The notes: generated by a model from the letters alone, not told the origin. Positions 35,988 through 49,632 are shown, counted from the stretch's first letter. The stretch is DNA of 64,000 bases from Theobroma cacao (GCF_000208745.1 NC_030857.1:4006714-4070713); one strand, 5' to 3'. Numbers and translations: made by a program.

Positions 35988-37974
35988 CTAACGCTCTTGT
36001 TCATCACGATCAGATGACGATAATTTGCGAACCCAATTGCTGGTGAGCAGTTTCCTCCTGAAACTAGACATGTTTTGCTGGTAACTCTTACCAATTCCAC
36101 TACAGCTCGAACGTTCGGCGAAATCCTTGATTCGTTGCATTGCAACTTGAAGTGTTTCGTGGGACATGTTCGCAAAGCAAACTCTGAACCACCCGGGTTC
36201 GGTGCAATGGCAAGATGCCCCAGGGGAGATATTCAAACCAACCTCGTATAGGATTTTCTTCCAGAGCTCTGTTTCCGCTTCAAATGTATTGGAAGATAGG
36301 AGATGCCTCATGTCAACCCAGCAAAACAAGCCTGCATTGCCCTTCAGGCATTCTATTCCTGCCTTTTTAAGGCCTGAAACCAGCATTTCCTTCCTCTTCT
36401 TAAGTCTCTTTTGGTTCTCCTTCATGTATTTGCTAGTGAATTTCTTGTTGGCAAGCATGTTGGAGAGGAGGTACTGAGTTTGGGATGACACAAGTCCGAA
36501 ACTTGACATTTTGGTTGCTGCACTAATAACTGTTTCATTCTTGGAATAAATCATGCCAACACGAAACCCTGGTAAACCTAGATCCTTGGAAAGACTGTAA
36601 ACGATATGAATGCGGCTCCATACATCTGTGCTTTCAAGGTTTCTGTCCCTTGCGGCTTCTATAATGCTTATAAACCCTGGGAAGTCAAAGACCGTTCCTG
36701 AAAAAACTTCATCGCTTATGACATGAATATTTTTGGCGATGGCAAAAGTAATGAGTTGGTTAAGCTCATCCCTAGTCATTGTTGTGCCTAGTGGATTCGA
36801 AGGATTCGTTATCAAAACCCCTTTAACTTTGAGATTGAGTTTCTGAGCTCTTTGGTATGCTTCTTCCAGTGCAAGCCTGGTAACTCTGAATCCGTTTGAG
36901 CTCGAGCAATGTACTGGAACGATTTCTACACCAGTCCTCCATTTAAGATCCCTATCAAACCTGGAACAAAATACCTTATTAGAACTAATCACGAGTCTAG
37001 AATGCAGTGCATACCTAAGACTAGGAAGCAGGAACTTTTAAACTTACGCAGGGTAGTACGGTGTGGGAAGAAGGAGAGCATCACCAGGATTGGCCAGGCA
37101 AAAGATTAAAGTCTCATTAGCTGAAGTTGCACCAGCAGCAAGCACCAGGTTCTTTGGTTCAAATTTAACCTTGTTTCCTCTAATTTTTGCCATGTACTCG
37201 ACCAGTTCCTGCATATACAAGTGTTCAGATATATGTTTACGGTCAGGTTGAAAGACAAACACTGCAAATTATATACCATGCGCAGATGTAGGTGTACTTT
37301 TTTGGTTAGCAAAGATAGGAATAGTTACATTTTTGAAAGCAGGTAATCCGTGATAGTCCTGGAAGAGAGCCAGTTCCCTGAATACAGATTCTCCATCCTT
37401 CTTCAGTCCCATGGCGTCCGGGTTTTTTCTTAGCCATGATTCCACAAGGTCGAAAGAAAGCTGCGACAAAATACATTACCATTTAGGTACCATGGATTAC
37501 CATTTTGTAATAATATGCCCGAAAAAAGAACTAATACTATTTGATTATGAAACTGCAATTTCCATTTTGACCCTTTTTTTTTCTTTTTTCAGAAAACCTC
37601 TAAGGTTTTTTTTTTAAAAAAAAAACTAGAAAACCTCTAAGTTTGTCACGTGGGCAATCACATGAAAAAATAATGCCTAAGAAATTAAATTGATTGGAAT
37701 TAATTGTCCTAAATTAAAATACATGAATAAGAAAGGTTGTCAGCTATCCCAAAATGATGAAAAGGAAGTATCAATTGCATCAAAAAGTAAAACCTTATGT
37801 ATCTTTTTGGTTATATATAGATAGGTAGCTCACCTGATTCTCTGCAAGCCCCATCTGAATGATTCCTGTTGGATTAACAACTTCATCGAACGGATTTTTC
37901 TCATAGACTTGCCACCCAAGGAAGTAGGAAGAATCTTGTCCATGGGAACTGCAGCTAGCCTTGGTAGACAACAT
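35988..37974 (-). CDS. ACS: 1-aminocyclopropane-1-carboxylate synthase (ethylene biosynthesis)
   Basis: Converts S-adenosylmethionine to ACC, the rate-limiting step of ethylene synthesis, in the cytosol. Four exons 37974-37834, 37460-37329, 37208-37048 and 36960-35988 join to 1407 nt, 468 aa. Conserved blocks are all present: [13 protein letters not shown] with the substrate-binding Glu, [67 protein letters not shown] with the PLP-pyridine Asp228, the active-site [14 protein letters not shown] with Schiff-base K270, and FRVCFANM. The C-terminus ([18 protein letters not shown]) resembles the type 2 ACS tail, which carries a calcium-dependent kinase serine and the TOE sequence recognised by ETO1/EOL E3 adaptors, but it is not canonical. 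It is therefore called type 2-like. Four exons with these intron positions are usual for the family. Confidence 0.97.
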
Positions 37975-38130
37975 TTTTACAGTGGCCTAGCTTGATAGAT
38001 TTTGTTTTACCTAAATAGTATTGCTTTTGGGTGACAAAACCTTTTGATAGAAAAGGAAAAGGAGAGGAATAGAAAGCTGGGTTTTTTTTGAGCTTTGAGG
38101 TTTTGGGAAAGAAAGGGAATGATATGGCAA

Positions 38131-38136
38131 TTTATA
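38131..38136 (-). promoter_or_regulatory. Likely TATA box of the ACS gene
   Basis: On the minus strand the sequence reads CTATAAATTG, 157 bp upstream of the start codon. This would leave a leader of roughly 125 nt. Inferred from position and sequence. Confidence 0.55.
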
Positions 38137-39621
38137 GGAGCTAGACACTGAGCCGACAATATGAATATTTGACGGTGCTGATTCTTTTGACCGGCGATAT
38201 TCAGTGACGTTATATTGTTGGCTGGTTTGGTGTTTTTTGCATAATCTTTCTTTACTTTCTTTGCTCAAATTATTTTTGCTGCCGTTTGCCTTAGTCAATT
38301 TATAATCCAATCATATATAATAAAGTCCATTGCCCAGAGCCAAAATTCGTTCTTCTTTCTTCAAAATACAGATTAAAGAACCTTAATTCATATGCAAAAC
38401 TGAAGGGAAATCCTTCAATTCATACAATAAACAGTAATTAACCCTCCGTTTTCTCCAAATTCGACATAATGAAAAAGGAACTAATCACTACATTTTTATG
38501 CAGAATTTGACAATTGATTATTTCATGTGCAACCACTAATAAAGATGAACAGGAAGGAAAGTTAGGAAAAAGAAAAGCCCTTCCCTTCCTAACAGAGAGT
38601 TGACCCATTCCTCCCTCGTAATTAAAATTCCCAGTATTTTGAAATATTTAGAGCTGCATCGATCTGATGATTTCAGCCCTTTCGATTAATTATTGGTTTT
38701 AAGCGTATAAAAGTACAGAAAAATTTCTAGATAGTAGTATACCGACATTCCCGGCCAGGCCATTAATTAGTTGAAAGAGAGCATCCTCATGCTTAAGTGA
38801 GTCATTGGCTTCCACATCAAGGCTTTTTAATTTCAGTCTTGGGCTCCACTGAATCAGTGGAAACCACTTCCCTTGTATCAAAATTCATGTTTTTAATTAT
38901 TCACCCTCATGACGATCATCAAATTATTTTACTCATAACCTAATAAATAATAGTTAATTAAAGTAATTTTTTTCATTTCAAATGATTCGTTACATATGTA
39001 AAATATATTAATTAATATCGTACGTGTTACAATGATTAGGGAGGTTTGCCATCTACAATATTTCAGTTTGGTATCGCCGTAAAAGAAATAAGCATGCATC
39101 TTAGTTGATGACACTTTTTAATCATCAAAGGTTAAGACCAGGTCACTGTGTAAATAGGGCAATGGCGCAGGCAAAGAAACCATCAAGAATTTCAGGTGGT
39201 CCATGGACTACCATGGTACATCATCACCGGAATCACGTTGCAATGCACAGAAAAACAGGGGAAAAGCTCTAATTATTGGCTGATATGCCAGGTGGCGGAA
39301 TGTAGATACGGGACAATTGCGGTCCAGGGATCACCTGATTGCTAACGTTGGGAAGAATCCTTTAGAAAGTGCGAGTTCGGACCAGGACTGTGAATGGGTC
39401 CCCCTGATACTCTCAGACCTCAAATTCATGTCGGCCATCTTCTGTGTCTCCCCATCCCCAAATATCTGCTTAATTTAATTAATAAATGGAACGGAACTTA
39501 CCTGATCTCTCCAGGATAATCAACGGCAAAAATTTGTTGTGGTTGCAACCAGTCACATGGTCCCAATAATGTGAGCTTTTTGGTTTACAAACGTATATAA
39601 ATTCTCTTATTCATAAGATTG

Positions 39622-39676
<55 letters not shown>

Positions 39677-42600
39677 NATATATATATAGATATGATGTCA
39701 TTAATACTTTCTGGACTAATAAACTGACAGTGAAACATCTTAACATACTTCCTTGACAAAGTGATTAAAAAGCTTGACTAAACGAAACCGGTGGCAAAGT
39801 GGTATCCTTTTCCTGATATTATCAATGTGTATAAGTTAATATATAAATATGATCAATGCGTGTCGTTTGTTCCTATCAGCTTCAATAGCAAACAGGCCGT
39901 GTCAACATCTTCCTACCAAAAATTTATGTGGAAAATAGGTGCATATGATGCCATGGCAAAGACGTTTACTCATCACAAGCATTACTAAATCTTTTTTTTT
40001 TTGCCCCTCACCCACTGCCTCAAATTCCATGGTGGAGTTTCCAGGATAATGAGTGACAAATGTCTTGATTGTCGTCTCCTTCACCGTCTCAGGGGGGAAT
40101 GCCGCGTTCTCGAGAGTGAGGAACAGCTCAGAGAGGAGAGAATATATATGTTATTGCATGCAGAAGAAATAATTAACAAGTAAGACCGCACGCAATTTCC
40201 TCTAATTTCATATTGGGTGTTAAGACGTTAGAGAATCTGATAAAATCATAATATTTCTAAAGTAGAGGCTCTAAACAGGCCTGCGTGATGATCAGATTCT
40301 TGTTTTAAATAGACAGGTTTTGAAATTTTTATGCAGACAAAGACAATTGAACTTGGAAGTGGTAACTATCATAATGAGCTACACTGAAAATGAAAACCAT
40401 TGACGCGGTTTTGCAGTACGCAGTTGGAAGCTTCATTTCCAATATAATTGGGCAAGTTGGAATTTTTGAATAAGAGATGATTTTCGTCTCACCCGACCCT
40501 TATCTTGTTTTGGATTAAGTATGAGAAAGTGGGGTTCTTTTGGTTTTTGGGGGTCAAACCCATACTCAAACCTTGGGGGCAAATTTCAATCTTTGTAATT
40601 GAAACTGGCTCTTGGAAAGAATAAGTTGTCAATTCGGACAAAAACATGGAGTAATTGTTTGCATCCCAAACACCACCATTGAACGGTCTCTTTTATGAGT
40701 AGTACGGCCTGGGCCTTGGTAACACTTTCACTACGCATTTTTTAAGCGAGTGGGAGCCTTTTCCCGACTTTTACCATGTATGAATGAACTATATAACAAT
40801 TCGTTACATAAAATATATCTATGATTCATAAAAGCTTTGGAGTAGTCTTTGAATAGAATTTATTCACTTCTGTTTTCTTTTTAACATGAGAATTCTGGGT
40901 CTTTCTCCAAATCCCAATTGTTTCAAGCTATCTCTAGTACAAACACTTGGCAAGTTGGGATTTTTGGAATTTGGATCAATAAAAATGTAGACTACACCCA
41001 CTCATATCAGCTTTAAAAGTTCAAAGGAAAGAAAGTCTCTGCCAATCTATGGAAATCGGGATAAGAAAGCACCTATCTGCATTCTGAAACAACCACTAGA
41101 ACAAGTATCAGCATTTCTTTTTAGGGACTGTCTTTTCATAATTTGGGTACCATTATTTGATCAGTACATGGCTGATGGCCCCCTTTTTTGGGATAGAGAA
41201 GAGTCGATGAGCATATGCCACTTGTGTTTCCAACAAAAAAAATGACAAAATACCAAAAAAGCAAATACTAGTGAAGCTATAAGGGACAAAGGGCCTCATT
41301 CACCATTACAATATATTACTCACCCCTCGAGAACAAATTAACCGAATTGACTCAATTTTGGTTCCCTGTTTAGATATGTATGCACGGTTTCTAATTACAC
41401 ACAAGAAAAGGATGTCATAATTGGAAGAAGGCACGTGGGCTTGTAGTGGGTTTATTTGATCATGTGGAAACAAAAACAACTGTAGTAAAGACTTCATGGG
41501 ACCCAGAAATGACCCTACTCTTTCTGTGAAATTGGTGACAGCCAACATGAAGCCCATTCGGTCTTGCCTCATGGGTCACGCACCACTGCCTCATGGACAT
41601 AAGCATGGACCATTTGCCTTGTTGCCCTCCAATAATGTGGACTCTTACTGTTCTCTCCCAACTCCATTTCTTATTCTAATTGGCTAGAGGCTTATACCTG
41701 AAACCTGAAAGTTACATCTACCAAACTGATAGATTTGAGTTATGAACAGATATGGAATGGTTTTGGCTTCATGCTATAACTTAATCGTATAGAGACTTCC
41801 AACTTCCAAGATTGACTTTACTAGAGAAAGCTAAACCAATTCTTCCACGTACTGCACTTACTTGCTTTGGCACCATTTGAAAATTTGAACACATGCATTA
41901 ATGAATGGAACATGGAAAGTAGGTCTCTTCCTAGCTGTTTCCAGACTGTATAGCTTCACCAATATTTAGGCAACATTGCAGTCTGAAGTTTGAAAATCTG
42001 TTGTTTTTACGTTTAAAAAAAGATATGGCAGTATAACAATTAGGAACTACAGTACAGTGGAGCACAAAGTCAAAAAGAGTTCTGACAAAATATTCATCAA
42101 TATAGCAGTTCTCGATCGAGTTGTAATATTTGACAGACCAAAGCTGGTTTTTTCCCAGGAAAACTGATTTGATGCAAATACGAATGACCATGAATGATCA
42201 TATGGATGGAAATTATGGTAAGATGGTGATCATTTTTATTGACATCTAAAATGGGTAGATCAAAATTCCTGAGGCATGAGATCAGCATGGATGAAACATC
42301 GATCGCAGACTGTCAAAAATCGCAACTCCCTGGTCACCGCCCCAATAACTGGTTATAATAAGGTGGAAATTTGAGATTGAACGATGAACAATTTGTAGTC
42401 AATTAGTTGATATTTGCCATTATGAGTATAAGGTTTGAACGAATCATCCCTTTTGAGGTCAGAGATGTTTGTAACAGTTTTTCTTACTAGACAACAGTGA
42501 CCTAATTATTGCAACTTGGAATTGGTATTTCCAGGAACCCGTGAATGGCATGGGATGGGAAGTATTGGTCGACATGTTAATCTGGTCGTTCACAAGCTTG

Positions 42601-45155
42601 GTTCATATACTGAATGATCGCCTTTTTGAGATGCATGCCCTTTTCCACAATGTATGAGAACGCTAATTAAAGTTGGATTTGGTCTCTCAGTCAACATAAT
42701 CTCTTTAAACATTTCACATGAACTAGTTTAATTTGTCGTGTAAACATGTTTTACATGCATGAACACATTTCTCTTCTTTATTCTCCCTTTAGGCTGTAGT
42801 TAGTTTGAAAGGGTAGATAAAAATTCTGACAGTAACTTGGAAAATCATGTAAAAACCAATTAGAATGCTAATGTGAACGTAGCTTATGATTCTTTGATCA
42901 GCCTATGCCTTATCAACATGTATCCAAGAACCCTCCTCTTTCCTTTTTTCTTTTGGTAACCATTTAATTCAGGGATCATATATAATGTTGACCCATGCAT
43001 TATGATTGAAACAGATAAAAAAGATTAACATTGTTTTCGGCTTACATTATATGTCCTCAACTACTTTTATGGTAACCAGGTTGGTGTGGCAGAACTATGG
43101 CCTAGCGATGGAAACTGCCACTAGTCAACAATCCCCGGAACAAATAATTGTCTTCCAGGGAGGCATGGTCGCATCGGCATGACCATGACAATTTCTATCC
43201 AGTGATACACCAGAATGGATGTTATATACTGCATAAGGTACATGCATGGGTGCATTACATATTTTTAGCTTCACGATGTTTTGCATGCATCATGCATGTA
43301 CATACATAAATATACTTGGTTAATACATTCGAACGCAGATCATAATAAGGAGACTCCGTCAAGCCTTGTTGATTGATCGCTACACCATTCATCGTCGAAG
43401 CGTATATAGATGACTAGAAGAGAAGAAGATGAAGAAGGAACTTCCGACAGACTGAAATTATAGGTCCTATAAAAGCATGCTCTAGATAGAAACATTAAGC
43501 CACCAACATAGAAACAAGAAATTCTACGTCCCATTAAACATTGTCCTATCCATGCTTCGTTTATATCAGACCATTGAACATAACTTCACCATCTTCACTC
43601 ACTTATGAGGGAGACAAACTGCTCCTGAAGGCACGCCTTGTTCACCCAATTAGTCAAAGATTTTTATAGTTGTGACTTTGTGGGAAAGTTCTAACTATTT
43701 GGCTCTTGTTTGGAGAAACAACAAAGAATCCAGGGGCCATGCATAAAATTGTCTTTATTTTTGGCATTTCATATGAGGAACAGTCCAGTCCGAATTGAAA
43801 GTGATGTATCTCTCTCTTTCTCTCTGTCTGATCTCATGCTAGCTACGACTTTTAATATTTCTGCGTGCTTCGGGGTTCCATGTTTAAGTACTCTTCTGTC
43901 TTTGACATTTTACAGCTCTGAGTTCTTGAGAGACACGATAAAAAGAAGCATCATTCTAGATGTTGACAAGGGCATTTATGTATGTTCGAGCCTATGAATA
44001 ATTGAATGTAGGTTAAGATGAAGAGAAAGTCAAGCTTCAATACGTTTCACGAGTTGCAGAAAGCGGAAAACCTCTACCACCCCAAAGGCAAACTTCCACC
44101 ATCACCCATTATTCTAGTACAGAGCTTTTTTTAAAAAAAAAAAAACACTACCGTATTTTGTTTTTTATTGCTTGGATTTGGCTCGATCTTGTTATATCAA
44201 ATATAAATAGGTTGGAAAGACTAGGTTTTCTATCAAATATACAACTCCCTTTTATATTAAACCGAAAATGTCTGACCAAAATAAAAAATCCTGAAGCTCT
44301 AAGGCTTTGAAAGAAATGAAATCAGCTTAAAGCAAGAAGCGAGATTTCCAGGGACAGGAAAACAACAGCAACCACTTGAACCTTGTAGCATATGGTGAGA
44401 TCACCATGTTTTAAGAGCAGTAACTGACCGAAGACATTGAGATTTAAGCAAAAACAAAATGGTCAAGAGAAGATGTTCAATTAGTTACACTGGTGAGATT
44501 TTGACGTCCGGTACGGTTTAGACAATGATGGGAAGGTTAAGGGGAACATCACCACTGGCCTATGGGTCCGATCTATGTTCAATTTGGAGACATCAAGCTC
44601 TTATTCCATCCATAAGAAACAATAATGGACCACCAAACCAGACCGACCATAAAGTTTCTAGCCTAGGTAATAACTTTACAGAAGGCTCATTGACACACTA
44701 AGCAGACAGCAATGTATTAGAAAGTGACGTGATGGGGTTAAAACATTCTTTGCTGCTGGAAGCCCAATTGATTGGGCCAAATGTTGAAGAAGTGAAGCAA
44801 GATAGAAATGTCTGGTGAAATATCTATTAGGAATAACTGTCTTTTCATGTTGGTAGGGGAAAGAATACTAGGTAGTTCCAAATACCATTATATCAATGGG
44901 AGCTAAAATGCTAGTAGGCATTTCAGCTTGTGTTGGAGCTACAAGACCAGAACTAGAAATGCTTTCATTCAAAGTAAGATCAATGAAAGAATACATCATG
45001 TACTGGATGGAATTCAAAAAGTAGGCTAATGATAGCAAAATAAATATTTTATACCAAAATTTAAACTAGCCTACTGAACATTTTGATTAAGAAAGGAGCT
45101 AAATGATCAGCTGCACCATTAGAACTTCATAATGTGAAGAAACAACGTAAACAAA
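38137..45155. other. Seven-kilobase gene-free region between ACS and CGR genes
   Basis: No coding gene, tRNA or recognisable conserved microRNA was found on either strand. The left part is the ACS promoter. A long (TA)n tract with one N lies at about 39623-39689. The near-duplicate phrases 'gggcaagttgg' (40450) and 'ggcaagttggg' (40949) are too short to define a repeat. Open frames of 60-95 codons here have no recognisable product. Confidence 0.6.
39623..39689. repeat. (TA)n microsatellite with one ambiguous base
   Basis: About 65 bp of TA dinucleotides, interrupted by N at 39677. It lies in the far promoter of ACS. Length polymorphism and assembly error are likely at such a tract. Confidence 0.95.
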
Positions 45156-48100
45156 TCAATTGTATGACCTTAGGTGAAAAATTTGGCAGCTGGGGTTGTA
45201 TGAGTTCTTTTCTGCTGCCTGCCTGAACTTCTTGGTGACAACTTCATTTTCTTCTAAGCTAGTCTGGACAAAAAATCGTGCCCACCAAGACGAGCTCCTC
45301 AATTTAGCCTTCAAAAAAAGAGCGAAAACCTCAGCATGTCACATTTATTTATACTATGTATAAAAATTTACTAATATATGATAAGGAAAAGACAATTTAA
45401 TAAATGCCACTCTTTAAATCTCAAAACATAAGACTAGTTGAATGTCTCAACCTTTTATTTACATAAAATGTGTATATTAGTACACGTTTCGGTTAATGAT
45501 TAAAAAGATGTTAAGATAACTCAAATGGCAGAAATCAAACATCATTTAGTCTTACTTTCAACTCTTAATATATATAGATATGTAGAAACTTTAACTGGTA
45601 AAGGCAACCTATTACACTATTCAGTTATACAATCTTAGGTGGTGAACAATAACCGAAGGTCTCCAGATTTTCCTAATTATTGTTTTAAGTACAGAAAATA
45701 AGCATGCATTCATACATACACATACATCTACACCTATCAATTACAAGGTAATCAAGGAACCCATCTCCACAATTCTCCATACTAATCCATGCAACAGAAA
45801 AATGAAAAATGCATGGTCCATTCAGCAATGAAGGAAACAAGATGCTCTTCAAATTTAGGGTCCCACCTCTCAATAATAATTCAGCCTATAAGACTAAAAG
45901 CTTAAAAAATAAATTTGCTTCAAACTAGCTGAAAAATAATAAAGAGTATGCACTACATGCCATGACAAGACCAAGGTCCAAGTACAAGAATTGTTTTAAC
46001 CTTAATTACAGATTATACTAAAAGATCCTGATTTTTTATATATAGAAATCATAAAATGCTAATAGCAATCTACACCAAAAGAACACATGATAATAATTTC
46101 TATATTGTAGTTCATTATAAAACTTTTGCTGGGCTTAACCAAAGCTCATTGCTGATTTAGAAAACACTTTCAAGAACAACTTGGGGAAGACGTACTTTGT
46201 AAAATTTCATAATATTCTTTGTAGCAAGCCCAGTAATATATTCACAGTATCCTGTCGATTGTAAGTTTCTTTTAGCATCTTCCATGCTAGACAGAATTAA
46301 GAGACCTGGCTGATCTCTTTCTGAACAAAAGTACCAGAGACTTTGTCAGTTGAAATTCAGTTACTTGAATTTTGTCTCCATCTTCACAATGATAACAAAA
46401 GTAAATAATAAAAACAAAATAGTGAAAGCAATTCATCTCAATGAAGTTTCAGTGATAAATTTTCATTTTAGGACATAAAATCTTTTTTTCATTCTCTTTC
46501 ATTTCAGGCAGTATGCTTAGATTTTGAAATTTATCACTTTCAATGGCCAATGATTATATACCATTTGAGCAATAACTGCAGCTAAGCACCAGTCTTCTCA
46601 AAATCCAAGTTTATTGAAAGTACTTTCTATTTTCATTTTGATCAACCAAATGAAACAAATTTCATTAAGAGAGAGTCACAAGAAGAACAAGGAGATACTC
46701 CACAAAATAACAAACACAAAAAAACCTCCAGAGTAAATAGCTGCTAAATTACAAAAACAAAACATCACATAACCGGTCTGCAGGAAAAACACAAAGAATT
46801 GAAACACTCAATCTCTCACACCCAAGCAATGAACAAATCACGTCTCTCTACACCTGCTTAACCAACCCATCAGCCAAACAAATATTTTTTCCCCTTAAGC
46901 TATACTTGGAATTTGACAGAATTTAAACAATTGACTAGAGTCTAGATACTAGATTCTATGTCACTGAAGTGCTATCAAAGTTCTCAAGTCTGCCAACTGA
47001 CTATTGAAAGTTCTACTTGATAACATTCATTTAACAGGTCTATCCAACAAAAGGATGCAGACAGTGTTCAAGTTCCTAGTGATTGTCAAGGCTTAACAAT
47101 TTTTATTATCAAGCAGTAATTAAAAAACATAGTAAAAGCCACTTACCGCCCTTCCATATTTGGACACGTCTGCATTTTTAGCTTTCCGCTGACCTGGGAA
47201 ACCTACATTGGTAACAATCAGAGAAGTCCTTAGCATATCAAAAGGCTCAAATTATTTCTTTGTCGTCGCATATAGAGCTACAGAAACACTGCAACAAAAG
47301 CTTAATGCATGTTTATTTATAACACAGACTGGACAACGTTCTAGTAAAGATGAACACAAAGAAGAAGATGTTCCTGATGACATACATAAAGCATATAAGG
47401 AGTAAAGGTTGGCAGTAGATCAAAACAAAAAATCAATCAGAAGTCCACAAGTAGAAAAATGGCTAAAGTTGGAAAAAATGAAATAGCAAGTGGTTGAAAC
47501 AATCGGCAAGCAAATAAAGATCATTATGGGATAGGAATCCATATGACTTGCAAGTTCAGGAATCAGAATAAAACCTAAGCAACTTTTACCTGTAAATAAT
47601 ACAACTCCATCAGCTGATACCCCTGCAAAATCTGGAAGTGTCTTGTTGAGATATCTTGGAGACAAGTAATCTAATGTATCCGAAACAATTACAAGAGGGA
47701 ATGATTTCGGCCTGTATGGAAGAGGAAATTTGATGTCAGAGACACGAACAATGCCATTACGCACTAGTCCTTTGCAGTTAGTATCAGCATCTTCAATGTC
47801 GTATGGTTCCACACCCCAAGCTTCAGTTTCATCTTCTTTTAACAAATTCGAAACCACTGAACAAGTATCAGGACCAACATGCAAAACTTTATGCATGCTG
47901 TCACCATATGCTTTCTTCAAAACAGGAATTGCCCGTTGAACCTCATATGTGCAGGAAAAGTCACCTGCACATGAAGATCAAATCCTATCTTAAAACTGAA
48001 GGTCACTTCTTGCATAATAGCATATCAATAGGCATAAAGAAAGGGTGCCTCGGCCGAAACATTTAATTAGTCAAAAACAGTATGTAGAATATAATTAAGA

Positions 48101-49632
48101 TTTCACATCTATAAGCATATTGTCAGCAAATCTAATCAATTCTAACTATCCAAAGAAAATGTGCAGCAATGCCATGCTGTTCTAACACAAAAATAAATAC
48201 TGTAGATGCTCAATTTTGGTTAATTATTATTATGTACTATTTATAGGAAAATTACCTTAGGGGTATTCCAAGTGTGGAAGAGCCTAGGGGAGTTCCAAGC
48301 GAGGAAGCACCCAGGGGTATTCCAAGCATGGAAGCTCTCAAGGGAGTTCCAAGCGAGGAAGTGTCTAGGGGCGTTCCAAGCGTGAAAGCGCCCAGGGGCG
48401 TTCCAAGCGTAGAAACAACCAAGAACAAACATAAAATAGCTATTTGTATAGGAAAGTGAAGTAACTCAGAACAAGTGACAGGATTCATGAGTTACCTTCA
48501 CATTTGGAATGTTTTTGAGAGTTTGGCTTGATGGCTCAAATATGGAGATAGTTAAGAGGACTTCCTCTTAACCATTCATTAAAGTACACGTGCTTTACTC
48601 TTTTCTCTTTTCTTACTCTTTAAAAATACATGTGACGCACTTTCAAATGCTACTGCTCTATTTATCCAAAACTTACACCCATTACCTAATTACGTGATCA
48701 TTCTCTTAATATTTTGTAAACCGTTCTTTAACTGTTTTTTCATAACAATCACATTCTCCCATGATTAAATGTACTCTCTTAAACAACTCCTAAGAAAGCG
48801 TTTCTACTGAGTATAAATATGAGAACTTGCAAGGTATGCTGGGACTTTTGAGAGACCCAACAAAGATTACTCTAAAAAGCTCTCTCTAAATTCCTTCAAG
48901 GATTCTTGCTTTTCAGCCTTTCCCATTCGCCGTTATCCGCCACCTATTCCATCTTTTCTCATCTTTCACCACCTGTCACCCAAAACACTTACGCTTCAAA
49001 GACTGCTCCAGTCTTTCTATTCGCTCATTGCAACACGTCCTCCTTCCCTAACCAAAAAGAACCCTCTACAAACACCAATATCCTCCTTCCCTAACCAAAA
49101 AGAACCCTCTACAAACACCAATATCAATATTGTTAGACAAAATGAAAAATTTTTAAAAGCAGAACAATTTTACCTTCAACTCTAGTAACAGGTTCCCTTC
49201 TGCCTCCAAATCCACCTATTGCAGAGAAAAAATTATGAAGCTCGATCAATCTATCTACATATGTTCTAATACGCGAATCAAAAAATTTATAAAAAAATCC
49301 AAAATGGATCACTAATTAGAAATTAAGTAATTAATCACTGCTTAATTAATGAGCCTAATCAGAAAAAACAAACCTGAGCCGCGATGGAAGTACGCAACAA
49401 TAAGCAATGCGCCCTGGAAAGAAATATACAAATAAAATTCAAATAAAAGGACAAAAATTTATCGAAACATAAGTAAAAAACTGACAAGATTAATTTAAGA
49501 AAAAAAAAGTACCAGGACAATGAGAACAATGGAGAGGAACGGAGGAGAGCGAGATTTGGATTGTGAAAAGAGAGCAGCCCCGGCGCCGGCGTCTCCATAT
49601 CGTCTAGAGGGATTCACTGGCCTCCTCGACAT
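45156..49632 (-). CDS. CGR3: CGR2/CGR3-like Golgi pectin (homogalacturonan) methyltransferase
   Basis: Six exons on the minus strand: 49632-49513, 49413-49374, 49215-49174, 47964-47590, 47202-47147 and 45308-45156. Total 786 nt, 261 aa. Residues 1-31 are a short basic cytosolic tail (MSRRPVNPSRR). Residues 32-49 are one membrane anchor (FLSIVLIVLGALLIVAYF), giving a type II Golgi topology. The lumenal part contains DFSCTYEVQRAIPVLKKAYG, a SAM-fold-like start VLHVGPDTCSVV (94-105), WGVEPYDIEDAD, and FPLVIVSDTLDYLSPRYLNKTLPDF. It ends SWWARFFVQTSLEENE and CQIFHLRSYN. These blocks are characteristic of the Arabidopsis CGR2/CGR3 (cotton Golgi-related) family, reported to methylesterify homogalacturonan. 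Intron 3 holds a likely LTR insertion with a minisatellite; intron 5 is 1.8 kb with no features seen. Divergent from the J-protein gene. Confidence 0.93.
48261..48422. repeat. 27-bp minisatellite, six units
   Basis: Six units of exactly 27 bp begin at 48261, 48288, 48315, 48342, 48369 and 48396. Each starts GGG followed by two variable bases and TTCCAAG. Because 27 is divisible by three, the array stays open in several frames (for example a repeated 9-residue GVPS-type unit), but there is no start, context or splice evidence for translation. It lies in intron 3 of the CGR gene. Confidence 0.95.
49038..49123. repeat. 43-bp tandem duplication
   Basis: Two identical 43-bp copies beginning 'tcctccttccctaacc' run from 49038 to 49080 and from 49081 to 49123. 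They lie near the right end of the LTR-like block in the CGR intron. The identity suggests a recent event. Confidence 0.95.

Larger units (their letters stand above)
48201..49135 (+). mobile_element. Possible solo LTR inside CGR intron 3
   Basis: The stretch begins TGTAGATGCTCAATTTTGG, which resembles the 5' end of certain plant Gypsy LTRs. It contains a promoter-like TATAAATA at about 48812 followed by a transcript-like pyrimidine-rich region. Near its end it has a 43-bp direct duplication, and it finishes near 'attgttagaca'. It carries no coding domain. A matching 5-bp target duplication could not be identified, so the right boundary is uncertain and the call is tentative. It is antisense to the host gene and lies wholly within the intron. 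Confidence 0.4.

Noticed and set aside
36166..36477. 103-codon plus-strand frame
   Set aside because: It is antisense to the last exon of the ACC synthase gene, which has strong protein conservation in its own frame.
37975..45155. MicroRNA precursor or missed gene in the 7-kb gap
   Set aside because: I scanned by eye for the conserved plant microRNA families I remember and for recognisable protein blocks and found none. A small-RNA dataset could overturn this.
48274..48488. Overlapping frames with 9-residue repeats on both strands
   Set aside because: They are a by-product of a 27-bp tandem repeat whose period is a multiple of three; the array lies inside an intron.
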